Source: Bacteroidetes bacterium B1(2017)
Lineage (GTDB): Bacteria > Bacteroidota > Bacteroidia > UKL13-3
Length of the DNA stretch: 34,319 nt
Direction: 5' to 3'
Assembly: GCA_002256395.1 (NCBI GenBank)
Contig: NKJG01000017.1
Location: 1,984 to 36,302 of the forward strand
In this document: in pieces, positions 18,176-27,733 of the stretch
How positions within the stretch are numbered: the first letter of the stretch is position 1
Layout: every line of letters begins with the position of its first letter
The notes under the pieces: model-generated
Seen by the model: the letters and a program-made list of their open reading frames with translations, nothing else
The model's database searches: none
What the model was told of the DNA's origin: nothing
Position numbers and translations under genes: made by a program

Positions 18176-20332
18176 ATGAAAAAAATATTTGTTTTCTTTT
18201 TATTTGTTTCTTCCACAATATCGGCCCAACAAAAAAAGATAGAGAGCGGTCTGCTCATTGCCAATAAAAACCCCGACAACTTTTTGCAATCCCTACCGAC
18301 CATCAATAAGTGGTTAGATAACGACAGAGTGTTGATTTACATGAAGCCCTCGCCGACAGAAAGCATGAAAAACGTGGTGCTGAATCTGAAAAGTGGACAA
18401 ATAGAAGACGCTAGCAATATAGATGTAAGTAAAGCAGTGAATCCTTCAAAAAAAGTAACTTTGAAAAATGGCGATTTGTATCTAAGCACCGCTCAAGGCG
18501 AAACAAAAATTACCAATGACCAAGATGTTATAGAGAAAAACCCGATGTTTTCACCCGATAGCAATTACATCGCCTATACCAAAAATAACAATCTTTTCAC
18601 ATACAACTTAAAAACCAAAAGAGAGACCCAACTCACCATTGATGGAACAAAAACTACTTTGAATGGCTTTGCGACTTGGTTGTATTGGGAAGAAATATTC
18701 GGCAGGCCGACACTTTTCAGAGCCTATTGGTGGAGTCCTGATAGCAAAAACATTGCATACATGAGATTTGATGAATCTAAAACACCGATGTTCCCGATTT
18801 ATAGCAGTGAAGGTCAGCATGGATTCATAGAAGAAACCCGGTACCCAAAAGCGGGCGACCCAAATCCGACTGCTAAATTAGCGTTTGTAGATCCAGACGG
18901 CAACAAAACCACTTGGGCAGATTTTGACGAAAACCAAGACCAATATTTTGGTTGGCCGGAGTGGATGTCAGACGGCTCAGGCTTGATGGTCCAGTGGATC
19001 AACAGAGGCAACGACAACCTAAAGCTTTTTAATGTTTCGCCCAAAACAGGCAAAAAAACGGAGCTATATGACGAAAAACAAAACTCTTGGATAGGCATAG
19101 ACGAAGCCGCCGAAAGATTGACCGTATTGGACGGAGGAAAAGAAATGATCATCATCAGCGATAAAACCGGTTGGAAGCAATTGTATTTGCACGGAATAGA
19201 TGGCAAATTGAAGAACCCAATTACCTCAGGCAAATTTACCATAACCGAAGTAAAAGGCATAGACCAAAAAAACCGTGTTTTGTATTTCCACGCAAGAGGA
19301 TTGGAAAACTCAGCCAGATTTGACCTTTACCGCGTAGGATTAGATGGCAAAAACATGAAACGTCTGACTTTCGGAGATTTCAACCACAGAAGAATAGAAG
19401 CCTCGCCAGATTTGAGCTATTTCGTAACAACCTACTCGAACTTGAGCACACCAAACGCCATGGCCATCATAGACAATACCGGCAAAATAGTGAAAGACCT
19501 CGGCTCGGCAAAAGGCTCAGAATATGACAATTATGCCATTAACAAGCCTGAACTGGTAAGAGTAAAAAGCGACGATGGCAAGTTTGACCTACCAATGACC
19601 ATCGTGTACCCAGAAAACTACGTGGCTGGTAAAAAATACCCAGTTATTGTTAGCATTTACGGTGGCCCAGATGCCGGTACGGTGTATGACTCTTGGAACT
19701 GGAGTGCCAGATCGCAGTGGTTGTCAAGAGAAGGCATTATTCAGGTGGCATTGGACCACAGAGCCAGTGGGCATTTTGGCAAAGAAGGCGTGGCTTATAT
19801 GCACCGCAACCTCGGCAAATGGGAACTAGACGACTACAAAACCATGATAAAAGATCTCATAAAAAAAGGCATAGCTGACCCAGCCAAAATAGCCATAACA
19901 GGCTTTAGCTATGGTGGTTATATGACCTGCTTGGCACTTACCAAAGGCTCGGATGTATTTACCCACGGCATGGCGGGTGGAAGCGTAACGAGCTGGAAAC
20001 TCTACGACTCTGCCTACACCGAACGCTTTATGGATACCCCACAAGAAAACGCCGATGGCTATGAAAACGGCGGAATATTGAAATATGTGGACAATTACAA
20101 AGGCAAACTGCTGATTGTACATGGCACTATGGATGACAACGTGCACCTCCAAAACAGTATACAGCTTATAGATGCCCTACAAGAAAAGAAAAAGGACTTT
20201 GAGGTGATGTTTTACCCAGGCGGAAGACACGGCTGGGGCGGCAACAAAGGCCTACATTTCGACAACCTAAAAACACAATTTATCTATAAAAACCTATTGG
20301 AGAAGGAATTGCCGGTGGGGTTGTTGAGATGA
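18176..20332 (+). CDS. Dipeptidyl-peptidase IV-like S9 family serine peptidase, exported
   Basis: A 718-aa exported peptidase likely to release X-Pro or X-Ala dipeptides from peptides in the periplasm or outside the cell. It has a signal peptide (MKKIFVFFLFVSSTISAQ), an eight-bladed beta-propeller region (about 40-470) and an alpha/beta-hydrolase domain (about 480-715). The catalytic triad reads Ser578 in GFSYGG, Asp653 in HGTMDDNVH and His685 in GGRHGW. The propeller contains WLYWEEIFGR, the paired-Glu motif that binds the substrate N-terminus in DPP-IV, which separates it from plain prolyl oligopeptidases. SAYTERFM is also DPP-IV-like. The gene looks GC-richer than its neighbours (43% in 19381-19440 against 32% in 16501-16560). 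A hairpin terminator follows at 20357-20387. Confidence 0.93.
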   Translation: MKKIFVFFLFVSSTISAQQKKIESGLLIANKNPDNFLQSLPTINKWLDNDRVLIYMKPSPTESMKNVVLNLKSGQIEDASNIDVSKAVNPSKKVTLKNGDLYLSTAQGETKITNDQDVIEKNPMFSPDSNYIAYTKNNNLFTYNLKTKRETQLTIDGTKTTLNGFATWLYWEEIFGRPTLFRAYWWSPDSKNIAYMRFDESKTPMFPIYSSEGQHGFIEETRYPKAGDPNPTAKLAFVDPDGNKTTWADFDENQDQYFGWPEWMSDGSGLMVQWINRGNDNLKLFNVSPKTGKKTELYDEKQNSWIGIDEAAERLTVLDGGKEMIIISDKTGWKQLYLHGIDGKLKNPITSGKFTITEVKGIDQKNRVLYFHARGLENSARFDLYRVGLDGKNMKRLTFGDFNHRRIEASPDLSYFVTTYSNLSTPNAMAIIDNTGKIVKDLGSAKGSEYDNYAINKPELVRVKSDDGKFDLPMTIVYPENYVAGKKYPVIVSIYGGPDAGTVYDSWNWSARSQWLSREGIIQVALDHRASGHFGKEGVAYMHRNLGKWELDDYKTMIKDLIKKGIADPAKIAITGFSYGGYMTCLALTKGSDVFTHGMAGGSVTSWKLYDSAYTERFMDTPQENADGYENGGILKYVDNYKGKLLIVHGTMDDNVHLQNSIQLIDALQEKKKDFEVMFYPGGRHGWGGNKGLHFDNLKTQFIYKNLLEKELPVGLLR

Positions 20333-20356
20333 GTTTTGGATAAAAGCAATTTTTGA

Positions 20357-20387
20357 AGCATCAGTTTTAATAACTGGTGCTTTTTTT
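20357..20387 (+). terminator. Intrinsic terminator of the S9 peptidase gene
   Basis: Stem AGCATCAGTT / AACTGGTGCT (10 bp, one wobble) with loop TTAAT and a run of seven T. It starts 25 nt after the stop codon. Confidence 0.85.
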
Positions 20388-20507
20388 AAGTTCAAGCAGA
20401 GTCTCCGATAGGGACTCTACTTTTTTCTAAGGAGTCATATAGGCATTGGTGTTTGAATCAGAGCATCCAATAATGATACTCTGAATGGGTTAATTTGGTG
20501 CTTTTTT
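20375..20507. repeat. Small hairpin-rich element bounded by 12-nt direct repeats
   Basis: TGGTGCTTTTTT occurs at 20375-20386, the tail of the peptidase terminator, and again at 20496-20507. Between them lie two hairpins: 20398-20418 (AGAGTCTC / GGGACTCT, loop CGATA, followed by ACTTTTTT) and 20458-20484 (TCAGAGCATC / GATACTCTGA, one mismatch). The hairpins resemble each other in their AGAG/CTCT stems. It looks like a REP/BIME or MITE-type insertion; no transposase is adjacent. Confidence 0.5.
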
Positions 20508-20547
20508 GTTGGAATATATCTAATATTGCCTCTGTAATGAGACAAAA

Positions 20548-20579
20548 AAAAATCGAAGCCCAAAAGGACTCCGATTTTT
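20548..20579 (-). terminator. Intrinsic terminator of the acs operon
   Basis: Outer stem AAAAATCG / CGATTTTT, continued by short inner pairs around an AAAA loop. On the minus strand the hairpin is followed by a run of nine T. It lies just 3' of the acs stop codon. Confidence 0.75.
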
Positions 20580-20603
20580 ATAATAATACTAAAATTTCCT
20601 AGC

Positions 20604-22496
20604 TCAATACCCAGCTCCTTTAACGATTTCTTCTACAACAGTTGGGTCGAGAAGTGTTGAAATATCTCCAAGGTTTTTTACGTCACCTTCGGCTATTTTT
20701 CTAAGGATACGCCTCATAATTTTGCCTGAACGGGTCTTTGGTAAACCTGATACAAACAATATTTTGTCTGGCTTAGCTATGGGTCCGATTACACGGGTTA
20801 CGGTCATCAAGATATCTCTTTTGGTCATCTCTGGGTCTTCAGGTGTTTCCTCACAGATGATGTAGGCATATATTCCTTGCCCCTTGATATCGTGCGGATA
20901 ACCCACCACGGCAGACTCTACCACCCCAGTGTGCATATTGAGGGCGTTTTCCACCTCAGCAGTACCTATTCTGTGCCCAGAAACGTTTATCACGTCGTCT
21001 ACCCTACCCGTAATTTTGTAATAACCGTCTTCGTCTCTTTGGCAACCGTCACCCGTAAAATATAAGCCTGGGTAAGTAGAAAAATAAGTCGTTTTGCAGC
21101 GTTCGTGGTCGCCCCAAGTGGTGCGTATAATGGATGGCCATGGGAATTTGATGACCAAGTTTCCGTTTACGCCATTTCCTTCAATTTCCACACCATGCTC
21201 GTCTACCAACATCGGCTGAATACCTGGTAACGGTAAGGTAGCAAATGAAGGTTTGGTTTTGGTGATTCCGGCCAATGGCGAAATCATGATACCGCCCGTT
21301 TCTGTCTGCCACCAAGTGTCTACAATTGGGCATTTGCCTTTACCAATATTGTCGTTGTACCAATGCCATGCTTCTTCGTTGATAGGCTCTCCTACTGAAC
21401 CTAGCACCTTCAACGAACTCAAATCCTTGTCTTTGAAATACTCATCGCCAAAGCCCATTAATGATCGGATGGCCGTAGGTGCAGTATAGAAAATATTCAC
21501 TTTGTGCTTGTCGATTATATCCCAGAAACGGCCAGCGTCAGGATAAGTAGGTACACCTTCAAACATCAGTGACTGTGCTCCTGAAGCCAAGGGGCCATAA
21601 ATGATGTAAGAGTGGCCGGTAATCCAACCTACGTCTGCTGTACAGAAAAACACATCACCTGGATCATATTGGAAAACATTCTGGAAAGTGTAGGTACTGT
21701 AAATCATGTATCCTCCACAGGTATGCACCACGCCTTTGGGCTTGCCTGTAGAACCCGAAGTATAGAGAATAAACAATGGATCTTCTGAGTCCATTTCTTC
21801 GGCTGGGCAGTCGGCACTTACGAGTTTCACCTCGTGTTCCCACCAAGCATCACGGCCTTTGATCATCGAAACGGGCGTGCGGGTATGTGTAGCTACAATT
21901 ACCTTTTTCACGGACGGACAGCCGATTAAGGCATCGTCCACGGTGTCTTTCATCGGTACATGTTTGGCTCCACGAACGGCTCCATCGGTTGTGATGACCA
22001 TTTTACACTGGCTGTCGTTGATACGATCAGCGATAGATTGGGCCGAAAATCCACCAAAAACAACCGAGTGAATGGCTCCGATTCTGGCACAAGCCAAAAC
22101 GGCAATGGTTAACTCAGGAATCATCGGCATATAGATACACACAATGTCACCTTTGACTACACCATTCTTTTTCAGCACATTGGCGAAGCTACACACTCTA
22201 TCAAATAAGACCTTGTAAGTAAGTGTAATAGACTCCTCAGAAGGGTCGTTTGGTTCCCAAATGATGGCTGGCTGATTGGGCTTATTGTGGGCATGGCGAT
22301 CGAGACAGTTCTCGGTAATGTTCATCTTGCCACCCTTAAACCATTTGACATCGTAATTATTAAAATCCCATTCTAAGACTTTTTTCCATGGTTTCTTCCA
22401 CACAAATTCTTGGGCTACTTCACCCCAAAAACTCTCGGGATCTTCTACGCTTTCTTTGTAAGCTTTCTCGTAATCCTCAAAACTTCTAATTCTCAT
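20604..22496 (-). CDS. acs: Acetyl-CoA synthetase (AMP-forming)
   Basis: Activates acetate to acetyl-CoA through acetyl-AMP in the cytoplasm. It is 630 aa, close to the usual 640-660. Visible motifs: the ATP P-loop YTSGSTGKPKG at 245-255; DTWWQTETGG at 393-402, whose second Trp (about 396) is known in Acs to close the pocket and favour acetate; YFTGDG and GRVDDVINVSGHR (497-509); and PKTRSGKIMRR with catalytic Lys592, the residue acetylated in regulated Acs enzymes. It is last in a five-gene operon, 14 nt after the propionyl-CoA synthetase-like gene, and is followed by a terminator. Position behind an SLC5-STAC sensor kinase suggests control by that sensor, as in CrbS/CrbR systems. Confidence 0.96.
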   Translation of the reverse strand: MRIRSFEDYEKAYKESVEDPESFWGEVAQEFVWKKPWKKVLEWDFNNYDVKWFKGGKMNITENCLDRHAHNKPNQPAIIWEPNDPSEESITLTYKVLFDRVCSFANVLKKNGVVKGDIVCIYMPMIPELTIAVLACARIGAIHSVVFGGFSAQSIADRINDSQCKMVITTDGAVRGAKHVPMKDTVDDALIGCPSVKKVIVATHTRTPVSMIKGRDAWWEHEVKLVSADCPAEEMDSEDPLFILYTSGSTGKPKGVVHTCGGYMIYSTYTFQNVFQYDPGDVFFCTADVGWITGHSYIIYGPLASGAQSLMFEGVPTYPDAGRFWDIIDKHKVNIFYTAPTAIRSLMGFGDEYFKDKDLSSLKVLGSVGEPINEEAWHWYNDNIGKGKCPIVDTWWQTETGGIMISPLAGITKTKPSFATLPLPGIQPMLVDEHGVEIEGNGVNGNLVIKFPWPSIIRTTWGDHERCKTTYFSTYPGLYFTGDGCQRDEDGYYKITGRVDDVINVSGHRIGTAEVENALNMHTGVVESAVVGYPHDIKGQGIYAYIICEETPEDPEMTKRDILMTVTRVIGPIAKPDKILFVSGLPKTRSGKIMRRILRKIAEGDVKNLGDISTLLDPTVVEEIVKGAGY

Positions 22497-22510
22497 TGAT
22501 GTATTTTTAT

Positions 22511-24418
22511 TTAAAATTGTTTTTTTGAAACTAAACCTATGTTATTAACTTGTAAAATCACTTTTATTTCTTCTAAAATAGCTGGATCGTCTATCGTTGA
22601 CGGCACCGTAAATACCTTATCATCAGCTATCATACGCATGGTTTTTCTTAAGATTTTGCCTGAACGGGTCTTGGGTAACCTTTTGACAATCACCACCGTT
22701 CTGAACGCTGCCACTGCACCCACTTGAGCCCTGACCAAGGCCACCAAGTCCTTTTGAACCTCCTCTCCTGAGATTGTTGAGGTATCTTTCAAAACCACCA
22801 AGCCCAAAGGTTTCTGGCCTGTAAGTTCGTCCTCGATTCCTATGACCGCACATTCAGCAACGGCGGTATGGCTACTCACAATCTCCTCCATTTCGCCGGT
22901 GGAAAGTCTATGACCTGCTACGTTTATTACATCATCAATTCTTCCCATAATGAAGACATAGCCGTCTGGGTCAATATACCCACCATCGCCAGTTAAGTAA
23001 TACCCAGGAAACTTTTCCATATACGATTCCTGAAAACGCTCGTCGTCGTTCCAAAGCGTGGGTAAGCAACCCGGAGGAAGTGGCTCTTTGATACACACAA
23101 AACCCTCTTGATTGGGCCCTAGCACTTCTCCAGTTTCATCAAGAATCTGAACTTCATAACCACAAACGGGTTTCGTGGCTGAGCCCTCTTTTACAGGAAA
23201 TTGCTCCACACCCATCATATTGGCCACTATCGCCCAGCCAGTTTCTGTTTGCCACCAATGGTCAATAATGGGTTTTTGGGTAATTTCTTGCAGCCATTTT
23301 AGCGTAGATGGATCACACCTTTCACCCGCCACAAAAATAGAATTTAGACTTGATAAATCGTATTTTTTCAAGTATTCTGACTCGGGATCTTCTTTTCTGA
23401 TGGCCCTGAAAGCCGTTGGAGCGGTAAAAAATATGTTTACTTTATGCTCTTCTATAACTCTCCAAAACGTGCCCGGATCGGGCGTCCTTACTGGTTTACC
23501 TTCAAAGAAAACAGTGGTGCAACCAGCTATCAGCGGTGCATAAACAATGTAGGAATGCCCCACCACCCAACCCACGTCTGAAGCCGCCCAAAAAACATCA
23601 CCTTTTTTGGCATTGTAAACGTAATCCATGGAAAACTGCATAGCTACGGCATGGCCACCATTGTCTCTAACTATGCCTTTTGGTTTACCTGTAGTTCCTG
23701 AAGTGTATAAAATGTACAATGGATCAGTTGCTTTCACTTTAACACAATCTGCTGGTTCAGCTGCATTGACAGATTCATCAAAGTCAAAATCGAAGCCTTC
23801 TTGAAGCGAACAAACGTGCATTTCTCTTTGCAGAATAAGACAAGCACTAGGCTGATGTTCAGCTTCTTCTATGGCTTTTTCTAAAAGTGGTTTATAAGGA
23901 ATGATTTTATCAAACTCAATACCGCAGCTGGCCGAAATGATGACTTTAGGCTTGGCATCGTCTATTCTGATAGCCAATTCGTGCGGAGCAAATCCGCCAA
24001 AAACTACTGAATGTATTGCCCCTAAACGAGCACAAGCCAACATAGAAAAGGCAGCATCAGGCACCATAGGCATATAGATGATGACCGTATCCCCTTTTTC
24101 TACACCTTTATCACGCAAAGCTCCAGCTATTTTAGAAACTCTTCGTTTGACTTCGTCATAAGTATATTTCCTCTTAACATTAGTAACAGGAGAGTCATAA
24201 AACATAGCAAGATCATCACCTTTACCATCATTAACATGTTTATCAACAGCCAAATAACAGGAATTCAGCTCTCCATCGGGATACCATTTATAGTAGCCAT
24301 GCTTGTCCAAAGTCAGAACCGTTTTCGGGGCTTTGTACCATGCGATTTTCGCGGCTTTTCTTCCCCAAAACTTACCTTTTTCTAAAATACTTTGTTGATA
24401 AAAATGATTGTACTCCAT
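22511..24418 (-). CDS. prpE: Propionyl-CoA synthetase-like acyl-CoA ligase
   Basis: A 635-aa AMP-forming ligase paralogous to the neighbouring acetyl-CoA synthetase. P-loop YTSGTTGKPKG at 238-248, followed by IVRDNGGHAVAM, which is characteristic of PrpE/ACSS3-type propionyl-CoA synthetases; HWWQTETGW at 387-395; GRIDDVINVAGHR; and PKTRSGKILRK with catalytic Lys588. The acyl preference (propionate or another short acid) is inferred from family resemblance. It lies 12 nt after the receiver gene and 14 nt before acs. No methylcitrate or methylmalonyl pathway genes are in the window, so where propionyl-CoA goes cannot be read here. Confidence 0.85.
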   Translation of the reverse strand: MEYNHFYQQSILEKGKFWGRKAAKIAWYKAPKTVLTLDKHGYYKWYPDGELNSCYLAVDKHVNDGKGDDLAMFYDSPVTNVKRKYTYDEVKRRVSKIAGALRDKGVEKGDTVIIYMPMVPDAAFSMLACARLGAIHSVVFGGFAPHELAIRIDDAKPKVIISASCGIEFDKIIPYKPLLEKAIEEAEHQPSACLILQREMHVCSLQEGFDFDFDESVNAAEPADCVKVKATDPLYILYTSGTTGKPKGIVRDNGGHAVAMQFSMDYVYNAKKGDVFWAASDVGWVVGHSYIVYAPLIAGCTTVFFEGKPVRTPDPGTFWRVIEEHKVNIFFTAPTAFRAIRKEDPESEYLKKYDLSSLNSIFVAGERCDPSTLKWLQEITQKPIIDHWWQTETGWAIVANMMGVEQFPVKEGSATKPVCGYEVQILDETGEVLGPNQEGFVCIKEPLPPGCLPTLWNDDERFQESYMEKFPGYYLTGDGGYIDPDGYVFIMGRIDDVINVAGHRLSTGEMEEIVSSHTAVAECAVIGIEDELTGQKPLGLVVLKDTSTISGEEVQKDLVALVRAQVGAVAAFRTVVIVKRLPKTRSGKILRKTMRMIADDKVFTVPSTIDDPAILEEIKVILQVNNIGLVSKKQF

Positions 24419-24430
24419 TTTTTATATTTT

Positions 24431-24817
24431 TTACAACATGTCTGTTGCTATCAAATTGACTTTTTTAATTAATTCACGTGTGGAAAAGGGCTTGGGAATA
24501 TACAAATCTGCACCTAACTCGTAGCCGTGTTCTATTTCTGTCTCTTTGTTTTTGGCACTTAAAAAAACCACTTTAGGAGCTCTTATTTTGTAATTTGTTT
24601 TGACATAAGAACATACCTTGTAACCATCTACATTGGGCATCATGATGTCCAAAATCATAATGGCTGGTTGCTCCAAATCAAACATATTTATGGCTTCCTG
24701 ACCGTCCCTTGCTATCAGAACTTTGTAACCTTCTTTTTTGAAAAGAAACTCCAAAGACATCAAGATGCTGGGTTCGTCGTCTGCTATCAATACTTTTAAT
24801 TCATTTCTTCGAATCAT
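24431..24817 (-). CDS. Stand-alone response-regulator receiver protein
   Basis: A 128-aa protein that is only a receiver domain. Acidic pair Asp13-Asp14 (IADDEPS), phosphoacceptor Asp57 (ILDIMMPNVDG), switch Ser87 (VVFLSAKN) and Lys109 (YIPKPF) are all present, so it should be phosphorylated, most likely by the kinase encoded 12 nt upstream. There is no DNA-binding or enzymatic output domain and no room for one: the next gene begins 12 nt on. The signal must pass to a partner protein, a phosphorelay, or act by sequestration. Confidence 0.93.
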   Translation of the reverse strand: MIRRNELKVLIADDEPSILMSLEFLFKKEGYKVLIARDGQEAINMFDLEQPAIMILDIMMPNVDGYKVCSYVKTNYKIRAPKVVFLSAKNKETEIEHGYELGADLYIPKPFSTRELIKKVNLIATDML

Positions 24818-24829
24818 GACCTTTGTTTT

Positions 24830-27514
24830 TTAATTGGGGAAACTTACTATTACTTTGGTGCCTTTATCTGGCATACTCTCCAAGAACACGCTTCCTTTGT
24901 GAATTTCAACTATTTTTTTTGTTATTGAAAGACCTAAACCGCTGCCTTTTTCTTTCATAGAACCTTGATTATCAGCTTGATAAAATTTTTCAAATATTCT
25001 ACTTTGCATTTCTTGCGGTATACCTACGCCATTGTCTTCAATCGTAAAAAGCACTTTCTTCTTACTCGTATCTACACTCAATAAAACCCAACCGTTTTCA
25101 GCCCTTGAAAATTTTATGGCGTTGGATAATAAATTAATCAGTAGCTGAATTAGTTTATCTTCATCTGCTTTGAAACCAGTTATTTCTTTGTGAGTAAAGC
25201 TTTTGAGTTTTACATTTCGCTCCTTGGCCAACTCCTCCATTCTCAGAAAAACATTGTCTAATAGCTGTGGAATGTCTATATTTTTCTTAATCAATTTATG
25301 CTTACCAGACTCGTATTTTTCAAGATCTAAAACCTGATTTACCAGACGGCTCAGCCTATCCGTTTCTTCAATGATGGTGTTGAGAAAAATCTTTTTTTGC
25401 TCAAATTCTAAATCTTCGTTGTCGTAGATTATCTCTGACAGTGCTTTTATAGAAGTTAGGGGAGTTCTTATTTCATGTGTTACGGTAGTCAGAAATTCAT
25501 TTTTGATAGTATCTGATTTTTGTAATTTCTCGTTGGTGGTTTTAAGTTCTTTCGAGAGTTTTTCTAGCTGATGTGTCTTATTTTTAAGCTCTTGGTTGTC
25601 TTCCACAATCTTTTGTGAGCGTTTTAACACCTCCAAAATTTCGTCGATACTCACCACTTCTTCTTTAGTAATGGAAGCCACCAACATGCGAGCCGTAGAT
25701 GTACCAATAATACTACTGATGGTGTTTTCAACATAACTCACCAACTTGGGATCCGCAGTGACGTCTTTCAAATCTATATTGTTTTTTCGAGCGAAATCCT
25801 CCAGTTCTTCTTTGGCCTGCATACTACCAATAAAACTCACCAAAAGCTCTATCAAATGCTCATTTCTGGCTTTTCCTTTCCACAAAACCGACTGACCTTC
25901 TTTGGTGGAATATTTAAAAACATCTACAAAAAGTAAGGCTTGTTTTGCCTCTGAAGGCGTCACTTCGGTACACATAGAAACCACAAAATACAGAAGAGAA
26001 TTCACCAATAAACTCCAAAAAGTGGTGTTCGAAATATCATCAAAACCTTGGATTTTGAAATGTGCAAAAAACTCGAAGAAACCCGCCACAAAAGTGTTGA
26101 TATATTGACCCGACGAATCGGTTAAAAGAGATGGTAAAATGAGCGAAAACAACCATATGGTGAAACCTGATAATAGCCCCACCAATGCTCCAGCTTTAGT
26201 GGCTCCTTTCCAGAAAATTCCGCCCAAAATAATAGGTCCGAACTGCCCAATGGCTACAAAGGCAATCAAACCAATAGAGACCAGTGAGAAATAACTGGCC
26301 ACAGTTTTGTAATAAAAAAAGCCGAGAAGAACTGTCAAAATAATAGCCCCACGACGAATCCAAACCGCAAAATTGATAATACGGAATGTGTATTTTTCTT
26401 TAAATCTTTTGTTTTCCAAGAGAGCCGGCAACACCAAACTGTTGGTCAGCATGGTACTGATAGCAATAGTTTCTACGATAATCATACCGGTAGCGGCCGA
26501 AAAACCACCGATGTAAGCAATAAGTGCAATGATATTAGCCGACACACTGAGTGGAAGTTCAATCACGTAATTATCAGCAAGAATGCTAGGATTGGCTGCG
26601 AATAATGAACTACCAGTAAGTGCGATGGGTATCACAAAAATATCGATCAAAAACATATAAAGTGGTAATAACCAAATGGCCTGTTTGAGGTTATTTTCAT
26701 TTTGGTTTTCGACCACCGCTACCTGAAATTGTCTGGGCAAAAACATAAATGAAAACGCCGAAACCAAAATATGCATGAACCAGTTGCCGTAACCCGGTTG
26801 CTTCTCAAAATCGAAAGCTTTTTGGATTTCTTTTTGATAATAATGTTTCTCAAAAACACCTGCAAAGCCATCATTCATCCAAAAAGTAACGAAAATACCC
26901 ACCGCCAAAAAAGCTAAAAGCTTGAAAATACCCTCAGCAGCTATAGCGAATATCATACCTTCGTGGGTTTCATTGGCTTGGACTTTACGAGTACCGAAAA
27001 GTATGGTAAAAACCACCAAAAGCATAGAAATATAGAATGCCGGTTCTTGGTAAAAATATTGGCCATGTGTCATGCCAGACAATATCTCAAAACTTTTAGA
27101 AATAGCCTTGATTTGCAAACCGATATATGGAATTCCCGCCAAAAGCGAAATAATAGTAACCCAAACTCCCAAAGAACGGTATTTGCCATATCTGGCAGAA
27201 ATGAAGTCGGCTACGCTTGTAATACTGTGAACATGAGATATTCGGATGATTTTTCTCAAAACACTCCAGCCCAGCAACATAACCAAGGTAGGACCTATAT
27301 AAACCGAGAGAAATTCCAGACCGGTTTGCTTAACTCTACCCACACTTCCGTAAAATGTCCACGCCGTGCAATACACCGAAAGCGATAAGGCATAGACATA
27401 GGGATTGTCAATCAGGCTCTTTTTTTTACTTTTGAAACGTTCGGCCACAAAAGCCAAGTAAAATAAGAAACCTAAGTAGAGTACAGAAACTACTGAGATT
27501 AAAAATCCATTCAT
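24830..27514 (-). CDS. SLC5-type transporter / STAC / histidine kinase fusion (CbrA/CrbS-like)
   Basis: An 894-aa sensor. Residues 1-515 form a sodium/solute symporter-like (SLC5) region with many membrane helices; about 525-625 fit a STAC domain (SIIGTSTARMLVAS); a coiled coil runs 626-668; HisKA has His680 in THEIRTPL; the HATPase has Asn798 (NLLSNAIKFS), DNGVGIP (827-833) and GSGLGL (857-862). I see no PAS domain and no fused receiver. Known relatives CrbS and MxtR control acs in Vibrio and Pseudomonas, and CbrA controls carbon/nitrogen use. The start chosen is ATG 27514, overlapping the upstream gene's stop (ATGA); the frame extends 16 residues further up, but that part is charged and precedes the first helix. 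Likely role: sensing, perhaps transporting, a short-chain carboxylate and controlling the adjacent ligases. Confidence 0.93.
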   Translation of the reverse strand: MNGFLISVVSVLYLGFLFYLAFVAERFKSKKKSLIDNPYVYALSLSVYCTAWTFYGSVGRVKQTGLEFLSVYIGPTLVMLLGWSVLRKIIRISHVHSITSVADFISARYGKYRSLGVWVTIISLLAGIPYIGLQIKAISKSFEILSGMTHGQYFYQEPAFYISMLLVVFTILFGTRKVQANETHEGMIFAIAAEGIFKLLAFLAVGIFVTFWMNDGFAGVFEKHYYQKEIQKAFDFEKQPGYGNWFMHILVSAFSFMFLPRQFQVAVVENQNENNLKQAIWLLPLYMFLIDIFVIPIALTGSSLFAANPSILADNYVIELPLSVSANIIALIAYIGGFSAATGMIIVETIAISTMLTNSLVLPALLENKRFKEKYTFRIINFAVWIRRGAIILTVLLGFFYYKTVASYFSLVSIGLIAFVAIGQFGPIILGGIFWKGATKAGALVGLLSGFTIWLFSLILPSLLTDSSGQYINTFVAGFFEFFAHFKIQGFDDISNTTFWSLLVNSLLYFVVSMCTEVTPSEAKQALLFVDVFKYSTKEGQSVLWKGKARNEHLIELLVSFIGSMQAKEELEDFARKNNIDLKDVTADPKLVSYVENTISSIIGTSTARMLVASITKEEVVSIDEILEVLKRSQKIVEDNQELKNKTHQLEKLSKELKTTNEKLQKSDTIKNEFLTTVTHEIRTPLTSIKALSEIIYDNEDLEFEQKKIFLNTIIEETDRLSRLVNQVLDLEKYESGKHKLIKKNIDIPQLLDNVFLRMEELAKERNVKLKSFTHKEITGFKADEDKLIQLLINLLSNAIKFSRAENGWVLLSVDTSKKKVLFTIEDNGVGIPQEMQSRIFEKFYQADNQGSMKEKGSGLGLSITKKIVEIHKGSVFLESMPDKGTKVIVSFPN

Positions 27515-27705
27515 TTTTTTCGATTCACGAAAATCGCCGCAAACATTATAATAGTAAACCAAATAATAAAAACTATTACTATTTTCAAAGGAAAACCCAC
27601 AATATATTGGTCATTTTGAATAATCGAAATTATCGGAAAATTCAATAAAACTAATAACAGTATGAAAAGTAAAAATAGCTTTTGTTCTTTGGTCTTGTTT
27701 CCCAT
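27511..27705 (-). CDS. Small two-helix membrane protein, coupled to the SLC5 sensor kinase
   Basis: A 64-aa protein from ATG 27705 (MGNKTKEQKLFLLFIL), with two hydrophobic helices (about 10-27 and 38-57) and a basic C-terminus (VNRKK). Its stop overlaps the kinase start by 4 nt (ATGA), indicating translational coupling. Small proteins of this sort (for example DUF3311, DUF4212, YhdT types) often precede SLC5 symporter genes; it resembles them in layout, but I cannot assign the family. A longer frame from ATG 27768 exists, but that ATG lies inside an inverted-repeat arm and the extra 21 residues look non-conserved. Confidence 0.75.
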   Translation of the reverse strand: MGNKTKEQKLFLLFILLLVLLNFPIISIIQNDQYIVGFPLKIVIVFIIWFTIIMFAAIFVNRKK

Positions 27706-27733
27706 ACGATAATATGTTTTTAAGGTTTTTGAG

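Noticed and set aside
20604..24418. acs and prpE as a recent duplicate of one gene
   Set aside because: They belong to distinct, well-diverged subfamilies with different motifs after the P-loop.
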